From Chitinimonas sp. BJYL2 (GTDB lineage: Bacteria; Pseudomonadota; Gammaproteobacteria; Burkholderiales; Chitinimonadaceae): 64,000 nucleotides of DNA. How positions within the stretch are numbered: position 1 is the stretch's first letter; each line of letters begins with the position of its first letter. The stretch is taken from NCBI RefSeq assembly GCF_027257935.1, contig NZ_JANZKW010000001.1, positions 930,001 through 994,000 on the forward strand, read 5' to 3'. The notes below the pieces were generated by a model that worked only from the letters and a program-made list of their open reading frames with translations, was not told the DNA's origin and made no database searches. This document shows, one piece after another, positions 18,842 to 30,537 of the stretch. A program made the translations under genes and the position numbers.

Positions 18842-20275
18842 TTAGCTGGCTTGGGGTTGCCAGGGCAAACAGAGCCGCGCACGCACACCACCGCCTTCAC
18901 GCGCCTCCAGCACCAGGCTGGCTTGTTCGCCAAACTGCAAGGTCAAGCGCTCACGCAGGTTGCGCAGGCCTACGCCGCCAGCCCCGGTTTCGCTGAAACC
19001 CACGCCGTCGTCGCAGACTTCAATCTGTAAGAAACCGGCATCGCGGCTCACGACAATGTCGATCCGCCCACCACCGGGCTTGGGTTCCAAACCGTGCTGG
19101 AGAGCGTTTTCGACCAGCGTCGCCAAAGCCAGCGGGGGCAAAGGCTGCTCGCTGAGCTCGGGCGGGCACTCAATCCGGTAATGCAGCCGCTCGCCCATGC
19201 GGATGGCCATGATGTCGAGATAGGCGCGCACACGCTCCAGTTCCTGCCCCAGCGTAGTCTGCTGCTGGCGCAGCTCGGGCAGGGCGGCACGCAGATAGGC
19301 AATCAGCCGCTCCAGCATTTGGTCCGCACGCTCACCATCACGGCGCAGCAGGTACTGCACATTGGCCAGCGTGTTGTAGAGAAAGTGCGGTTCGATCTGG
19401 CCTTGCAGGGCGGCGAGGCGGGCTTCTAGCAGGGTACGCTCGGCTGCGTGGCGCGCGGCCTGTGCAGCCAGCACTCGCGCTTCACGCCAGGCAAGCCAGC
19501 GGCGGATCAGGCCAGGCCCGATCAGCAGCAGGAGTACCCCGCCCAGCACATGAGGATGTCTACCCAGCCCGCTGGCCAGCAAGGTATCAGCGTGAGTGAC
19601 GCTCGGCTTGTGCACGATCACTTGGGTCAGCATGCCTGACAGCAGACTGGCCGCCATAGCGAGCACCAACATGACCGCGACGCGCCAGCTGTTCCAAGGC
19701 ACCCGTGGCGGTGCAACCGGCACCATCAGAAAGGTGACATAGGCCACCCACAATGTCGCCAGATCAACCGCAAAGCCATGTGGCCATAGCTTGGTCAGCA
19801 GGATGATCGGCGGGATCAGCCAGAGAGCCAGAACCAGTGACCACTCGGGATCATGATCGACCGTGAACCAAGGCTTGACCTGCGCGCTGAACACCCGAGA
19901 AGCCGCCCAACCATACAAAAGCAGTTGCACGAGCACGCCGATATCAGACGTGGACCAGGGCTTTTTGCCCACCAGATAAAAGTAAGCCTGTGCGCTGAAG
20001 CACGTCAGCACTATAACCAGCAGTATATGGCGCGCAACATTGCTGCCCCGGGCCATGCGGTAAAGCAAGCCGGCCAGCATGCTCATGACTAGCGTCATGA
20101 CGACCAGGCCGGCCAGCAACTTCTGCTGGCCGACCACGTGGATACCTAGCTGCACGGCCAGCACCAGCACACCCAAGCCGGCTGCCAGCAGTGCCTGTGT
20201 TACCCGGGCTGGCCGGGTGGCTGGCACAGATGCCGGTGGCGTGTCTAAGGCAGCCACGGCCTCGAGGTGGCTCAT
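18842..20275 (-). CDS. Membrane sensor histidine kinase, LytS/AlgZ type
   Basis: The 477-residue protein has about eight hydrophobic segments between residues 25 and 258. A short helical linker rich in Ala/Arg follows, then the His_kinase motif QIEPHFLYNTLANVQYLL with phospho-acceptor His297. The C-terminal ATPase domain contains LVENALQHGLEPKPGGG and a DDGVGFSETGAGGVGLRNLRERL nucleotide-lid region. The start is set at MSHLEAV because this ATG overlaps the stop of the upstream gene as ATGA. A longer in-frame reading would lie inside that gene. The membrane part lacks a large periplasmic domain, so the signal may be sensed in the membrane or through a partner protein. Confidence 0.92.
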   Translation of the reverse strand: MSHLEAVAALDTPPASVPATRPARVTQALLAAGLGVLVLAVQLGIHVVGQQKLLAGLVVMTLVMSMLAGLLYRMARGSNVARHILLVIVLTCFSAQAYFYLVGKKPWSTSDIGVLVQLLLYGWAASRVFSAQVKPWFTVDHDPEWSLVLALWLIPPIILLTKLWPHGFAVDLATLWVAYVTFLMVPVAPPRVPWNSWRVAVMLVLAMAASLLSGMLTQVIVHKPSVTHADTLLASGLGRHPHVLGGVLLLLIGPGLIRRWLAWREARVLAAQAARHAAERTLLEARLAALQGQIEPHFLYNTLANVQYLLRRDGERADQMLERLIAYLRAALPELRQQQTTLGQELERVRAYLDIMAIRMGERLHYRIECPPELSEQPLPPLALATLVENALQHGLEPKPGGGRIDIVVSRDAGFLQIEVCDDGVGFSETGAGGVGLRNLRERLTLQFGEQASLVLEAREGGGVRARLCLPWQPQAS

Positions 20276-20862
20276 GGACGCAATTCCAGATTCTCTGGCT
20301 GCGCCTTGCTCACAAGCACCGGCAGGCTGCTCAGATTGGGCATGCGCCTCGAAGGATGGTCGGGCTTGGGCGTCGTGACCGAGAAGCGCATATTGCGCAC
20401 CCAAGCCTCACCATTGCCCAGCATCGCCAAGCCGAAGTCGCAGTTCTCGATACGGTTCTGCTCATCCGAGATCATTGAAGCTTTCACCGTTTCCCATTTG
20501 CCGCTCGGTTTCACGCTGCTGAACGACCTGGGTTGAGCCTTATCGGTGCGGCAACGGAAAAACAGCATCGCTGTCGTGGCATCTTTCTCAACCAGCACCT
20601 CGGCTTCCACCGTCAACAATTTGCCCGCACTGTTCCCCGGCGCTTCGATGGCTTGATACAAGGCACCAAGCGCTTTATCCGGCGCACTCTGGGCGCGCAG
20701 ATAGCTGGCCTCTCTGGCCGGGCTGTAGCCCACTTGATAATGTGCCAGGCCGTCGGGCGACAGCGTCCAGCCCTTGGGCACCCCCGGTTGTTCAGCCGCG
20801 GATAGATTCACATTCAGCGCGGCCGCCACGGCCACACACAACAACAGGGCTTTGACTTGCAT
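20272..20862 (-). CDS. Secreted beta-sandwich-like protein coupled to LytTR system
   Basis: The 196-residue product begins with a signal peptide (MQVKALLLCVAVAAALNVNLSAA). Its ATG has GGAGC 7 bases upstream and is preferred over a farther in-frame start. The mature part resembles, from memory, a domain seen alone or fused to AraC-type and other regulators. Points of resemblance are YQVGYSP near the start, a LYQAIEAPGNSAGKLLTVEAEVLVEKD strand, a WETVKASMISDEQ segment and a closing LGNGEAWVRNMRFSV strand. This pattern suggests a carbohydrate-binding-like beta sandwich. Its stop overlaps the kinase start, so it may act as a periplasmic sensory accessory. That role is inference. Confidence 0.7.
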   Translation of the reverse strand: MQVKALLLCVAVAAALNVNLSAAEQPGVPKGWTLSPDGLAHYQVGYSPAREASYLRAQSAPDKALGALYQAIEAPGNSAGKLLTVEAEVLVEKDATTAMLFFRCRTDKAQPRSFSSVKPSGKWETVKASMISDEQNRIENCDFGLAMLGNGEAWVRNMRFSVTTPKPDHPSRRMPNLSSLPVLVSKAQPENLELRP

Positions 20863-20974
20863 GATCCATGCTCCATCGGTCTGGTTGTACACGGCATGCA
20901 GTCTGGAACGGGCGTAAGCAAACATGGAGGGGGCAGGCGATGGCGAGCCGCAAGTGTACGATCAATCCGCCCAT

Positions 20975-21002
20975 TTGCCGGATGGGCGCCGCGCGTTAGC
21001 AT
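20975..21002 (+). promoter_or_regulatory. Predicted promoter of the LysE-family gene
   Basis: TTGCCG (20975-20980) and TAGCAT (20997-21002) are 16 bases apart, 27 bases before the LysE-type start codon. They lie in the divergent gap with the secreted protein gene. Confidence 0.4.
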
Positions 21003-21029
21003 GGTGGGCCATCCGCTCCGGAGCCCACC

Positions 21030-21653
21030 ATGTCGCTCGAAATCTGGCTCGCCTATATCGCCGCTGTTGTCGTCATCTCCGGCACACCCGGCCCCAATAT
21101 GCTGCTGAGCATGACGCACGGCATCCACCACGGCCTGGGTGCGACGGTGCGCAGCACCATGCCGGGCCTCCTGTTCGGGCTGGCGATCATTCTCGGTATC
21201 TCGCTGGGCGGGCTGGGTGCGCTGCTGCTCGCGTCCACGCTGGCGTTCGAGATCATCAAGTATGTGGGGGCGGCCTATCTGATCTGGCTGGGTATCAAGA
21301 CCTGGCGCAGCGCCGGCGGGAGCCTGAGCACCGAAGGCCGGCCCGATGCCGAGCACGCCTGGGCGCGCTTCCGTATCGGCGTGCTGGTGTCGCTGTCCAA
21401 CCCCAAGGCCATCCTGTTCGGCGTGGCCTTCTTTCCGCAGTTCATCGATCACACCCAACCCATGGCACCGCAGGCAGCGATTCTGTGGCTCAGTTTCATC
21501 GCCATCGAGACCGGTTGCATGTGCATCTATGCCGGTGGCGGCGCACGGCTGGCCGACTGGCTGCGACAGGGTAGCCGCATGCGCTGGTTCGATCGCACGG
21601 CGGGTGCCGCATTTGTGGGTGCCGGTGTGCTGCTGGGGGCATTTCGCCGGTGA
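21030..21653 (+). CDS. LysE/RhtB family amino-acid exporter
   Basis: The 207-residue inner-membrane protein has the LysE-family signature GTPGPNMLLSMTHG near the start, about six hydrophobic helices, and the KYVGAAYLIWLGIKTWR and SNPKAILFGVAFFPQF motifs. Family members export amino acids such as lysine, homoserine or threonine, and the substrate here cannot be told. The stop overlaps the GTG start of the following methyltransferase gene, so the two are coupled. Confidence 0.9.
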   Translation: MSLEIWLAYIAAVVVISGTPGPNMLLSMTHGIHHGLGATVRSTMPGLLFGLAIILGISLGGLGALLLASTLAFEIIKYVGAAYLIWLGIKTWRSAGGSLSTEGRPDAEHAWARFRIGVLVSLSNPKAILFGVAFFPQFIDHTQPMAPQAAILWLSFIAIETGCMCIYAGGGARLADWLRQGSRMRWFDRTAGAAFVGAGVLLGAFRR

Positions 21654-22423
21654 GTGTATCGGTCCACCACGCTGCCGCCATCGGCTTTGCCCAAAGCGCC
21701 GGGCGCTACGCGAGCGGCCGGCCGGATTACCCCACGGCGCTCGATGGCTGGCTACGCGACACGCTGGGTGTACGCCCAGATACCCGCGTGCTTGATCTGG
21801 GTGCGGGTACTGGCAAGTTCACGCGCTCGCTGGCGGCAACCGGCGCCACGGTGATGGCGGTAGAGCCCGTTGAAGCAATGCGCGCACAGATGCAGGCCGG
21901 CTTGCCTGATGTACGTATCTACGCCGGTACGGCGGATGCGATCCCCCTGGCCGATGCCAGCTTGGACGTAGTCGTTTGCGCGCAGGCGTTTCACTGGTTT
22001 GCCACGCCGGCAGCACTGGATGAAATCCACCGCGTGCTGCGGCCCGGTGGCCGGCTGGGGCTGGTGTGGAATGTGCGCGAAGACAGCCTGGACTGGGTGG
22101 CCGAAATCTCCCGCCTGATCAACCCGCTAGAGGGCGATACACCGCGCTATCGCAGCGGTGCCTGGCGCACGGTGTTTCCACATCCCGGCTTTGGGCCGCT
22201 GGATTTACACACGCTGGCGCATTGCCATCACGGGCCGGCCGAGCAGGTCATTATCGACCGCTTTCTGTCGGTGAGTTTCATCGCCGCCCTGCCGGATGCG
22301 CAGCGCGAAGCCGTCAGCGAGGCACTGCGCAGGCTGATTGCCACGCACCCCGATCTGCGCGAGCGCGAGACCATCGATTTTCCCTATCGCACCGAAGCCT
22401 GGCATTGCGTGCGCACTGACTAA
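21650..22423 (+). CDS. Class I SAM-dependent methyltransferase
   Basis: The 257-residue protein starts at a GTG that overlaps the LysE-family stop codon. It has a typical methyltransferase fold: VLDLGAGTGKFTRSLA as motif I, VEPVEAMRAQM as motif II, then DAIPLADASLDVVVCAQAFHWF and HRVLRPGGRLGLVWNVRED. The YASGRPDYPTAL opening is common in the Trm9/UbiE-like methyltransferase group. The FHWF segment is shared with methyltransferases of unknown small-molecule substrates. The substrate is not recognisable. Operon context with an exporter hints at a linked small molecule, but that is inference. Confidence 0.88.
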   Translation: MSVSVHHAAAIGFAQSAGRYASGRPDYPTALDGWLRDTLGVRPDTRVLDLGAGTGKFTRSLAATGATVMAVEPVEAMRAQMQAGLPDVRIYAGTADAIPLADASLDVVVCAQAFHWFATPAALDEIHRVLRPGGRLGLVWNVREDSLDWVAEISRLINPLEGDTPRYRSGAWRTVFPHPGFGPLDLHTLAHCHHGPAEQVIIDRFLSVSFIAALPDAQREAVSEALRRLIATHPDLRERETIDFPYRTEAWHCVRTD

Positions 22424-22629
22424 CACCTCCATCAGGCGCGCGCCGGGTATTCCCGCACTTGGCCTGCGCGCCCACTCGGCTTAGCATCGCGCCTGCCCGC
22501 GACACAATCGCGTGCAAGGTGGCAGTGCCGACTACCGTTTGCGCTGCCGTGATTCAGTGATTTGCGTACCGGCAAGCAGCAGGGCACCTCGCGGCCCGCC
22601 GCCGACTGCGCCTGCGGAGAGCCACAAGC

Positions 22630-23661
22630 ATGACCGCCTTTGTCTTTGATTCCCCCGATTTCGACGCGCACGAGCAAGTCGTGTTCGTGTCCGAACCCAA
22701 GGCCGGCCTCAAGGCCATCATCGCCGTCCACAGCACCACACTGGGCCCTGCCATGGGCGGCTGCCGTATGTGGCCTTATGCCAGCGAGCAGGAAGCCGCA
22801 ACCGATGTGCTGCGCCTCTCACGCGGCATGAGCTACAAGAATGCCGTGGCCGGCCTGCCGATTGGCGGCGGCAAGAGCGTGATCATCGGCAATCCCAAAA
22901 CCGACAAGACGCCCGCTCTGTTCGAGGCACTGGGCGAGGCGCTGGAGCGCCTGCACGGTCGTTACGTCACGGCCGAGGACGTGGGCACCAGCCCAGCCGA
23001 TATGGCCCATGTGGCCACGCGCACCCGCCATGTGGCCGGCCTGGGTGATAGCGGCGATCCGTCGCCCTACACCGCGCTGGGCTGCTTTGTCGGCGCACAG
23101 GCTGCCGTCAAACACGCGCTCGGCCGCGATTCGCTGGAAGGCCTGGTCGTGGCCTTGCAGGGTCTGGGTCATGTGGGTTTTGATTACGCACGCCGCCTGC
23201 ATGAGGCCGGTGCCAAGCTGGTCGTGGCCGATATCGATGCCGGCCGGCTGGAACAGGCGCGCACGCAATTTGGTGCCGAAGTGGTGCCAGTGGATTCGAT
23301 CTACGACGTAGCCGCCGATATCTACGCGCCCTGCGCACTCGGTGCCACGCTGAACCCGGCCACGCTGGCGCGGCTCAAGGTCAAGATCGTGGCCGGCGCG
23401 GCCAATAACCAGCTGGCCACGGCCGATATCGGCGAAGCACTGCGCGCACGCGGGGTGCTGTATTCGCCCGACTTCGTGATCAACGCGGGCGGCATCATCA
23501 AGGTCTGCTACGAGCATCTGGGCCAGCCCGAAGCCGAGGTGGAGGGCCATGTGCGTGAGATTGGCGACACACTGCGCGAAGTGTTCGAGCGTGCACAGCG
23601 TGAGCAATTGCCGACCAGCGTGGTGGCTGATCGCATCGCCGAGGCCCGGTTCGGCCGCTGA
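22630..23661 (+). CDS. Leucine (branched-chain) dehydrogenase, Glu/Leu/Phe/Val family
   Basis: This 343-residue oxidoreductase interconverts a branched-chain or aromatic amino acid and its 2-oxo acid with NAD. The catalytic lysines are in MSYKNAVAGLPIGGGKSVI (Lys70 and Lys82). The AMGGCRMW segment and the RYVTAEDVGTSPADM loop contact the substrate. A Rossmann motif, ALQGLGHVGFDYA, starts near residue 173. NNQLAT and a DFVINAGGIIKV segment complete the signature. Whether leucine or phenylalanine is preferred cannot be told. A GGAGAG ribosome site precedes the ATG. The 206-base gap upstream shows no gene. Confidence 0.9.
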   Translation: MTAFVFDSPDFDAHEQVVFVSEPKAGLKAIIAVHSTTLGPAMGGCRMWPYASEQEAATDVLRLSRGMSYKNAVAGLPIGGGKSVIIGNPKTDKTPALFEALGEALERLHGRYVTAEDVGTSPADMAHVATRTRHVAGLGDSGDPSPYTALGCFVGAQAAVKHALGRDSLEGLVVALQGLGHVGFDYARRLHEAGAKLVVADIDAGRLEQARTQFGAEVVPVDSIYDVAADIYAPCALGATLNPATLARLKVKIVAGAANNQLATADIGEALRARGVLYSPDFVINAGGIIKVCYEHLGQPEAEVEGHVREIGDTLREVFERAQREQLPTSVVADRIAEARFGR

Positions 23662-23789
23662 TCCCGGCGTCTGCCGTGGGCGGGCGCTTACGCCGGCCCA
23701 CGGTCTTGTCAAGTGCCTGTTCATGCACCTGAGCAGGAATGCCGAGCCCGATCTAGACTGAAATCACTGTTCACCTCCTGGTGCCCGTG

Positions 23790-25376
23790 ATGGGGTTGCG
23801 CGCCAAGCTCTTGCTGCTGTTTTTCACCTGCTTTGGCTTGATGGCCTTTGCAGCCATCACCCTGTTGTTCCGCAGCCTGCACGGCAGCTTTGCCGACATC
23901 GAACGCAACAACGCGCTGGAGCAGATGAACCAGTTGGTTCGCAATGTCGAGTCCGAGCTGGAACATCTGAACCAGATCACCGTGGACTGGGCGAACTGGG
24001 ACACCATGTACGAGTTCGCCCGCACGGGTGATCTGGCCGGGGCCGAAAGCGACCTGGGCCATGGCGCCATCAATAGCGCCGCACTGAGCATGATGACCGT
24101 GTTTGACCGTGGCGGACGTCAGCTGGTGGTGGTGGCCGTGGATGGCAATGGTCAGCCCGCCGCGGATTTTCGCGCTTACGCCCCGCTGTTCACGACCCTG
24201 CCCAGACAATTCGCCCGCCGCGGTACGCCCCATGGTTGCGGGCTCACGCGGGCGGCGCAACAGATACTGATGGTGTGCTGGCAACCCATCCACCGCGCGG
24301 ATCGCGGCGGTGAATCCAGCGGTGTCGTCGTGCTCAGCCGCACCTTGGACGCCACGATTCTTGGTCGTATCCGTCAGCAAAGCGACCTTTCCTTCACCGT
24401 CTCCACCCTGCCGCCGGGGCTCTCGCTGGCGGGCAGCGGCACCACGGCCAGTAGCCGCATCGGGCCGCGCAATGTCCGTTTCCTCAACGAACCGGCCGGG
24501 GTGATCGAGGCCTTGCTGCTGGATCTGGATGCCTCCCCGGTTGCGCAGGTGCAGTTACAGTTCCCGCGCGAGGTGACGCGGCAAGGCGAGGAAGTTACCT
24601 GGCAGGTCATCCGTACCCTGCTGATGGTTGCCCTGCTCAATGGCGTGGCCTTGCTCGTAGGGGTGCACGTGCTGATGGTCCGGCGGCTGCGCAAGCTGGG
24701 ACAGGGCCTGCAGGCCATCGGGGCATCGCACCAGTGGTCAGACAGGCTGGCGTTGCCTCGTGGGCAGGATGAGCTGGCCGCGCTGGGGCGCGATATCAAC
24801 GTCTTGCTGGGCGTGATCGAGGAACAGGTGAGCGAGCTGGAGGTGCTGTCGATGACCGACCCGCTGACCCAACTGGCGAACCGTCGTGCTTTCGATAGCC
24901 GGGTGAATCTGGAGCTGCGCCGCCACGCACGGCTCGGTACGCCACTATGCCTGCTGTCACTGGATGTGGACTTCTTCAAGCAGTACAACGACCACTACGG
25001 CCACCCTGCTGGCGACCTGGTCCTGCAGTCTCTGGCGCGCACCCTGCGCTCGGCTGTGCATCGCCCTGCTGATCTGGTGATACGCATGGGTGGGGAAGAG
25101 TTTGCCCTGCTCCTTCCCGATACCGATACCGAAGGCGCTTGCCGGATTGCGGAGCAGATTCACCGCCAGTTGCGGATCGAAAGCCTACCCCATGCTTACT
25201 CGGCAGCAGCCAGCCATGTCACGGTGAGCATCGGCATTGCCGCGGCCCGCCGTGACACGATTGCCAGCCTGACCCAGCGTGCGGATGAGGCGGTATACAC
25301 CGCCAAGCGCAACGGGCGTAACCAGACTTGCGTGGCCCCCTTGCCGGAACCGGCCAGCGAGACAGCGCCGGATTAA
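23790..25376 (+). CDS. CHASE4-HAMP-GGDEF diguanylate cyclase
   Basis: The 528-residue membrane protein makes c-di-GMP. Membrane helix 1 (residues 5-27) is followed by a periplasmic CHASE4-like sensor region, with VDWANWDTMYEFA typical of CHASE4. Helix 2 lies at about 270-297. A HAMP linker leads to the GGDEF domain from about residue 345, which opens SMTDPLTQLANRRAFDSR. The active motif is GGEEF near residue 435, preceded by the RPADL inhibitory-site motif, so product feedback is expected. A GTG three codons upstream is an alternative start. The stop overlaps the convergent TPR gene by 4 bases. Confidence 0.9.
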   Translation: MGLRAKLLLLFFTCFGLMAFAAITLLFRSLHGSFADIERNNALEQMNQLVRNVESELEHLNQITVDWANWDTMYEFARTGDLAGAESDLGHGAINSAALSMMTVFDRGGRQLVVVAVDGNGQPAADFRAYAPLFTTLPRQFARRGTPHGCGLTRAAQQILMVCWQPIHRADRGGESSGVVVLSRTLDATILGRIRQQSDLSFTVSTLPPGLSLAGSGTTASSRIGPRNVRFLNEPAGVIEALLLDLDASPVAQVQLQFPREVTRQGEEVTWQVIRTLLMVALLNGVALLVGVHVLMVRRLRKLGQGLQAIGASHQWSDRLALPRGQDELAALGRDINVLLGVIEEQVSELEVLSMTDPLTQLANRRAFDSRVNLELRRHARLGTPLCLLSLDVDFFKQYNDHYGHPAGDLVLQSLARTLRSAVHRPADLVIRMGGEEFALLLPDTDTEGACRIAEQIHRQLRIESLPHAYSAAASHVTVSIGIAAARRDTIASLTQRADEAVYTAKRNGRNQTCVAPLPEPASETAPD

Positions 25377-25786
25377 TGCACCAGCAAGGCTCGGTACTTG
25401 GGATCTTCGTCTTCAAAGACGTCATCCCCACCACTTAGATGTGCACGTTGCAGGCAATCGCGCGCGCTATCGGTCTGGCCCAGTTCCAGCTCGCATTGCC
25501 CCAGACGCAGCAGGATGAAGGGATTGTCCTCCCCCTCAGGGCAACTGCGCGCCAAGGCCAGTGCCTCCCGGGCGCGGCCAAAATGGGCCAGCTGGAAACA
25601 GGCGTCCCCCACCGCAGCCAGCACCCAGGTACTCGCCTCCCAGCGCTCGGGATCGCTGGGCAGGAGCGCGCGGGCTTCCTCGTATTTCGCCAGGGCAGCA
25701 TCAAAGTGTCCTTTGTCGAACAGCTTGTCGCCTTCATCAAGAAGGGCCTGGATGGGTTCGTGGAGGATGGCGGGCAGGGCAGTCAT
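25373..25786 (-). CDS. Tetratricopeptide repeat protein
   Basis: The 137-residue cytoplasmic protein contains about three TPR units. The first is ALLDEGDKLFDKGHFDAALAKYEEARALLPSD, with typical Gly/Ala/Tyr spacing. Further helices follow in ASTWVLAAVGDACFQLAHFGRAREALALA and LLRLGQCELELGQTDSARDCLQRA. It ends with an acidic DDVFEDEDPKYRALL tail that I recall from small TPR proteins in other proteobacteria. No signal peptide is evident. The start is taken at MTALPAIL, and an in-frame ATG 57 bases upstream would add 19 residues without similarity. The function is unknown, probably a protein-protein interaction module. Confidence 0.75.
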   Translation of the reverse strand: MTALPAILHEPIQALLDEGDKLFDKGHFDAALAKYEEARALLPSDPERWEASTWVLAAVGDACFQLAHFGRAREALALARSCPEGEDNPFILLRLGQCELELGQTDSARDCLQRAHLSGGDDVFEDEDPKYRALLVH

Positions 25787-25945
25787 GGCAGTCTCGGCGG
25801 CAGACCAGCCGCAGGGCCGGTCGGGGTCGGGGTGGCGGGTCATGGACGATTCACGTGAATCAGCCCGTAGCCTGGCTAGCAGCTTAGTCCAGATGGCGCC
25901 AAGGCAACACAGAATCCGACAACCTGTGTGCCAGACCGGCAGGCA

Positions 25946-27286
25946 TCAGTGCCGATCCAGATAGCGCAGTAGCCGGGCGGCAATCTCGGTGTTGTCCTGG
26001 AAGCCAGCAAAATCCCGTGACCAGCGGCCGTAGGCCAGCACCGGCACATCGGCAGCCGTGTGGCCACCGGTGGTCCAGCCCGTACTCGAATAGCGGTCTA
26101 CCAATTGTTTGGCCAGCTTGGTCAGCGGCTTGATGCCGGCACTACGTGCAGCAGCCAGCTCGGCCTGCTCCGCGTCCTTGAGCACAATAGCCGTGCCATC
26201 GAGCCAACCCTGGTACAGCGCCTTGTCGTCTGCGAGTGGCAGCAGGCGCTGTGCCAGCACGTCGGCACTCTGGCGCACCCCGCGCACCACATCGCGCTTC
26301 CACTCGTAGCGGCCCTGCGCGCCCAGCGAGAGACCGCCGGTTTCGTGGTCGGCCGTGATCACCAGCTGGGTGTCGGGGTGGGCATCCACATAGGCGCGGG
26401 CCACTTTGATGGCCTCGCCAAAGTCGTGCATCTCGGCCATGGCGCAGGCAATGTCGTTGGCGTGGCCGCACCAGTCGATCTGGCTGCCTTCGATCATCAT
26501 CACGAAGCCCTGCTTGCTGCCGCCCAACAAGGCCAGGGCCTTGCTGGTCATCTGCGTCAGCGGCAGTTTTTCGGGGTGATCGATGGTGGGCGGCAATCCG
26601 TACGGTGCCAGCAGCGCCAGTGCCGGTAACGCCGGCAGGGCTTTCATGGCAGCCCAGCTATCCGCGTAGTGGTAACCCGCGGCCTGAAATTCCTTCGCGA
26701 TATTGCGGTCGGCACGGACAAAGGAATCGGTGCCGCCACCCAGCATCAGGTCCGCAACAAAATGGCCCGCCACCTTGCGATCCACATATGCATCCGCGAT
26801 CGCATTCATGTTCTTGCGGTGCGGGTTGTGCGCTAGAAAACTCGCCGGTGTGGCGTGGTTGATCGGCGACGTCACCACCACACCGGTGCGCTTGCCGCGG
26901 CGCTTGGCTACCTCGAACAGCGTTTCCAGGGGCTGATGCTGTTTATCGACCGAGATCGCGCCGTTATAGGTCTTGTGCCGCGTGGCCAGCGCAGTGGCGC
27001 CAGCAGCGGAATCAGTGACCACCGTGTCGTCATCGGGATAGGTACTGGCATTGCCTACCCACAGCTCGTCGAACACCGTGCGCTCGACAGCCTTGGTCTC
27101 GAGCTTGTCCATGTAGTAGCGATACGCCGCCAGATAAGCCGGGCCCATGCCGTCGCCGATCATGTAGATGATGTTCTTGGGTACTTTGGCGGGCTTGGGT
27201 GCGGCGATGGCGTGGCTGGCAAACAGGGCCGCAGTCAGCAGGGCAAACGGGGCAAGGCGCATGGGCAGAGGAACCGGCTTGTTCAA
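25946..27286 (-). CDS. Secreted alkaline phosphatase
   Basis: The 446-residue enzyme hydrolyses phosphomonoesters in the periplasm. A signal peptide spans about residues 1-29 (ending ASHAIAA). Metal and catalytic signatures are visible: IGDGMGP with Asp45, the nucleophile Ser93 in TDSAAGATA, INHATPA, MMIEGSQIDWCGHAND and the ITADHETGGLSLGA histidine/aspartate cluster. A late STGWTTGGHTAADVPV segment supplies the last metal histidine. The family is the PhoA-like alkaline phosphatase superfamily. It lies 102 bases after the TPR gene start on the same strand, with no other phosphate gene nearby. Confidence 0.93.
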   Translation of the reverse strand: MNKPVPLPMRLAPFALLTAALFASHAIAAPKPAKVPKNIIYMIGDGMGPAYLAAYRYYMDKLETKAVERTVFDELWVGNASTYPDDDTVVTDSAAGATALATRHKTYNGAISVDKQHQPLETLFEVAKRRGKRTGVVVTSPINHATPASFLAHNPHRKNMNAIADAYVDRKVAGHFVADLMLGGGTDSFVRADRNIAKEFQAAGYHYADSWAAMKALPALPALALLAPYGLPPTIDHPEKLPLTQMTSKALALLGGSKQGFVMMIEGSQIDWCGHANDIACAMAEMHDFGEAIKVARAYVDAHPDTQLVITADHETGGLSLGAQGRYEWKRDVVRGVRQSADVLAQRLLPLADDKALYQGWLDGTAIVLKDAEQAELAAARSAGIKPLTKLAKQLVDRYSSTGWTTGGHTAADVPVLAYGRWSRDFAGFQDNTEIAARLLRYLDRH

Positions 27287-27324
27287 ATCAAGGTCGCCAG
27301 CATAGCGCCCTTGCGGCGCGCCAC

Positions 27325-27356
27325 AAAGACAAAGGGCGCTCTTTGCGGGAGCGCCC
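27325..27356 (-). terminator. Predicted terminator after gcvP
   Basis: On the minus strand GGGCGCTC pairs with GAGCGCCC (27334-27341 with 27349-27356), a perfect 8-bp stem with a 7-base loop. A T-rich TTTGTCTTTGT tail follows. It sits between the gcvP stop and the alkaline phosphatase gene. Confidence 0.7.
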
Positions 27357-27366
27357 TTCGTGGCGT

Positions 27367-27402
27367 AACAGTGCAGTGCGGCTGCGCCTTATTGCACCCT
27401 AC
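27367..27402 (-). repeat. Intergenic inverted repeat, family A (copy 2)
   Basis: CTTATTGCACCCTAC (27388-27402) matches the right arm of the family A copy near 17.4 kb and of copy 3. The left arm is degraded to AACAGTGCAGTGCGG. It lies immediately after the gcvP stop. Confidence 0.6.
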
Positions 27403-27408
27403 GGTGGC

Positions 27409-30276
<2,868 letters not shown>

Positions 30277-30405
30277 GGTAAGACTTCCGTAGTGAAGCGC
30301 GGGCGGCGCGGTTTGATGCAATGGCAAACCGGCCGCTTGTGGCGACCGGTCATTGGGGGAGCAAAGTTGGCGTCGAGCAGAACCGCAACGAGCGTCAGCG
30401 AGGCT

Positions 30406-30497
30406 CCCTCGCGGCGGCGAGGGCGGGGGGAGTGGAATCCATCAGCGAAGCGCGTCGGACCCGCCACTGCCGCCCAGCACCCGGCTCTGCCGGGTGC
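30406..30497 (+). repeat. Hairpin/G-rich intergenic repeat, family B (copy 2), inside gcv cluster
   Basis: CCCTCGC (30406-30412) pairs with GCGAGGG (30417-30423) around a GGCG loop. A G run and GTGGAATCCATCAGCGA follow. A second stem, GCACCCGGC/GCCGGGTGC (30477-30497), ends the element. The copy at 61.5 kb has the same parts in inverted order. Confidence 0.75.
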
Positions 30498-30537
30498 CTG
30501 CACTGCGGATTGACTCACCCGCAATGCTTGATGCGGT

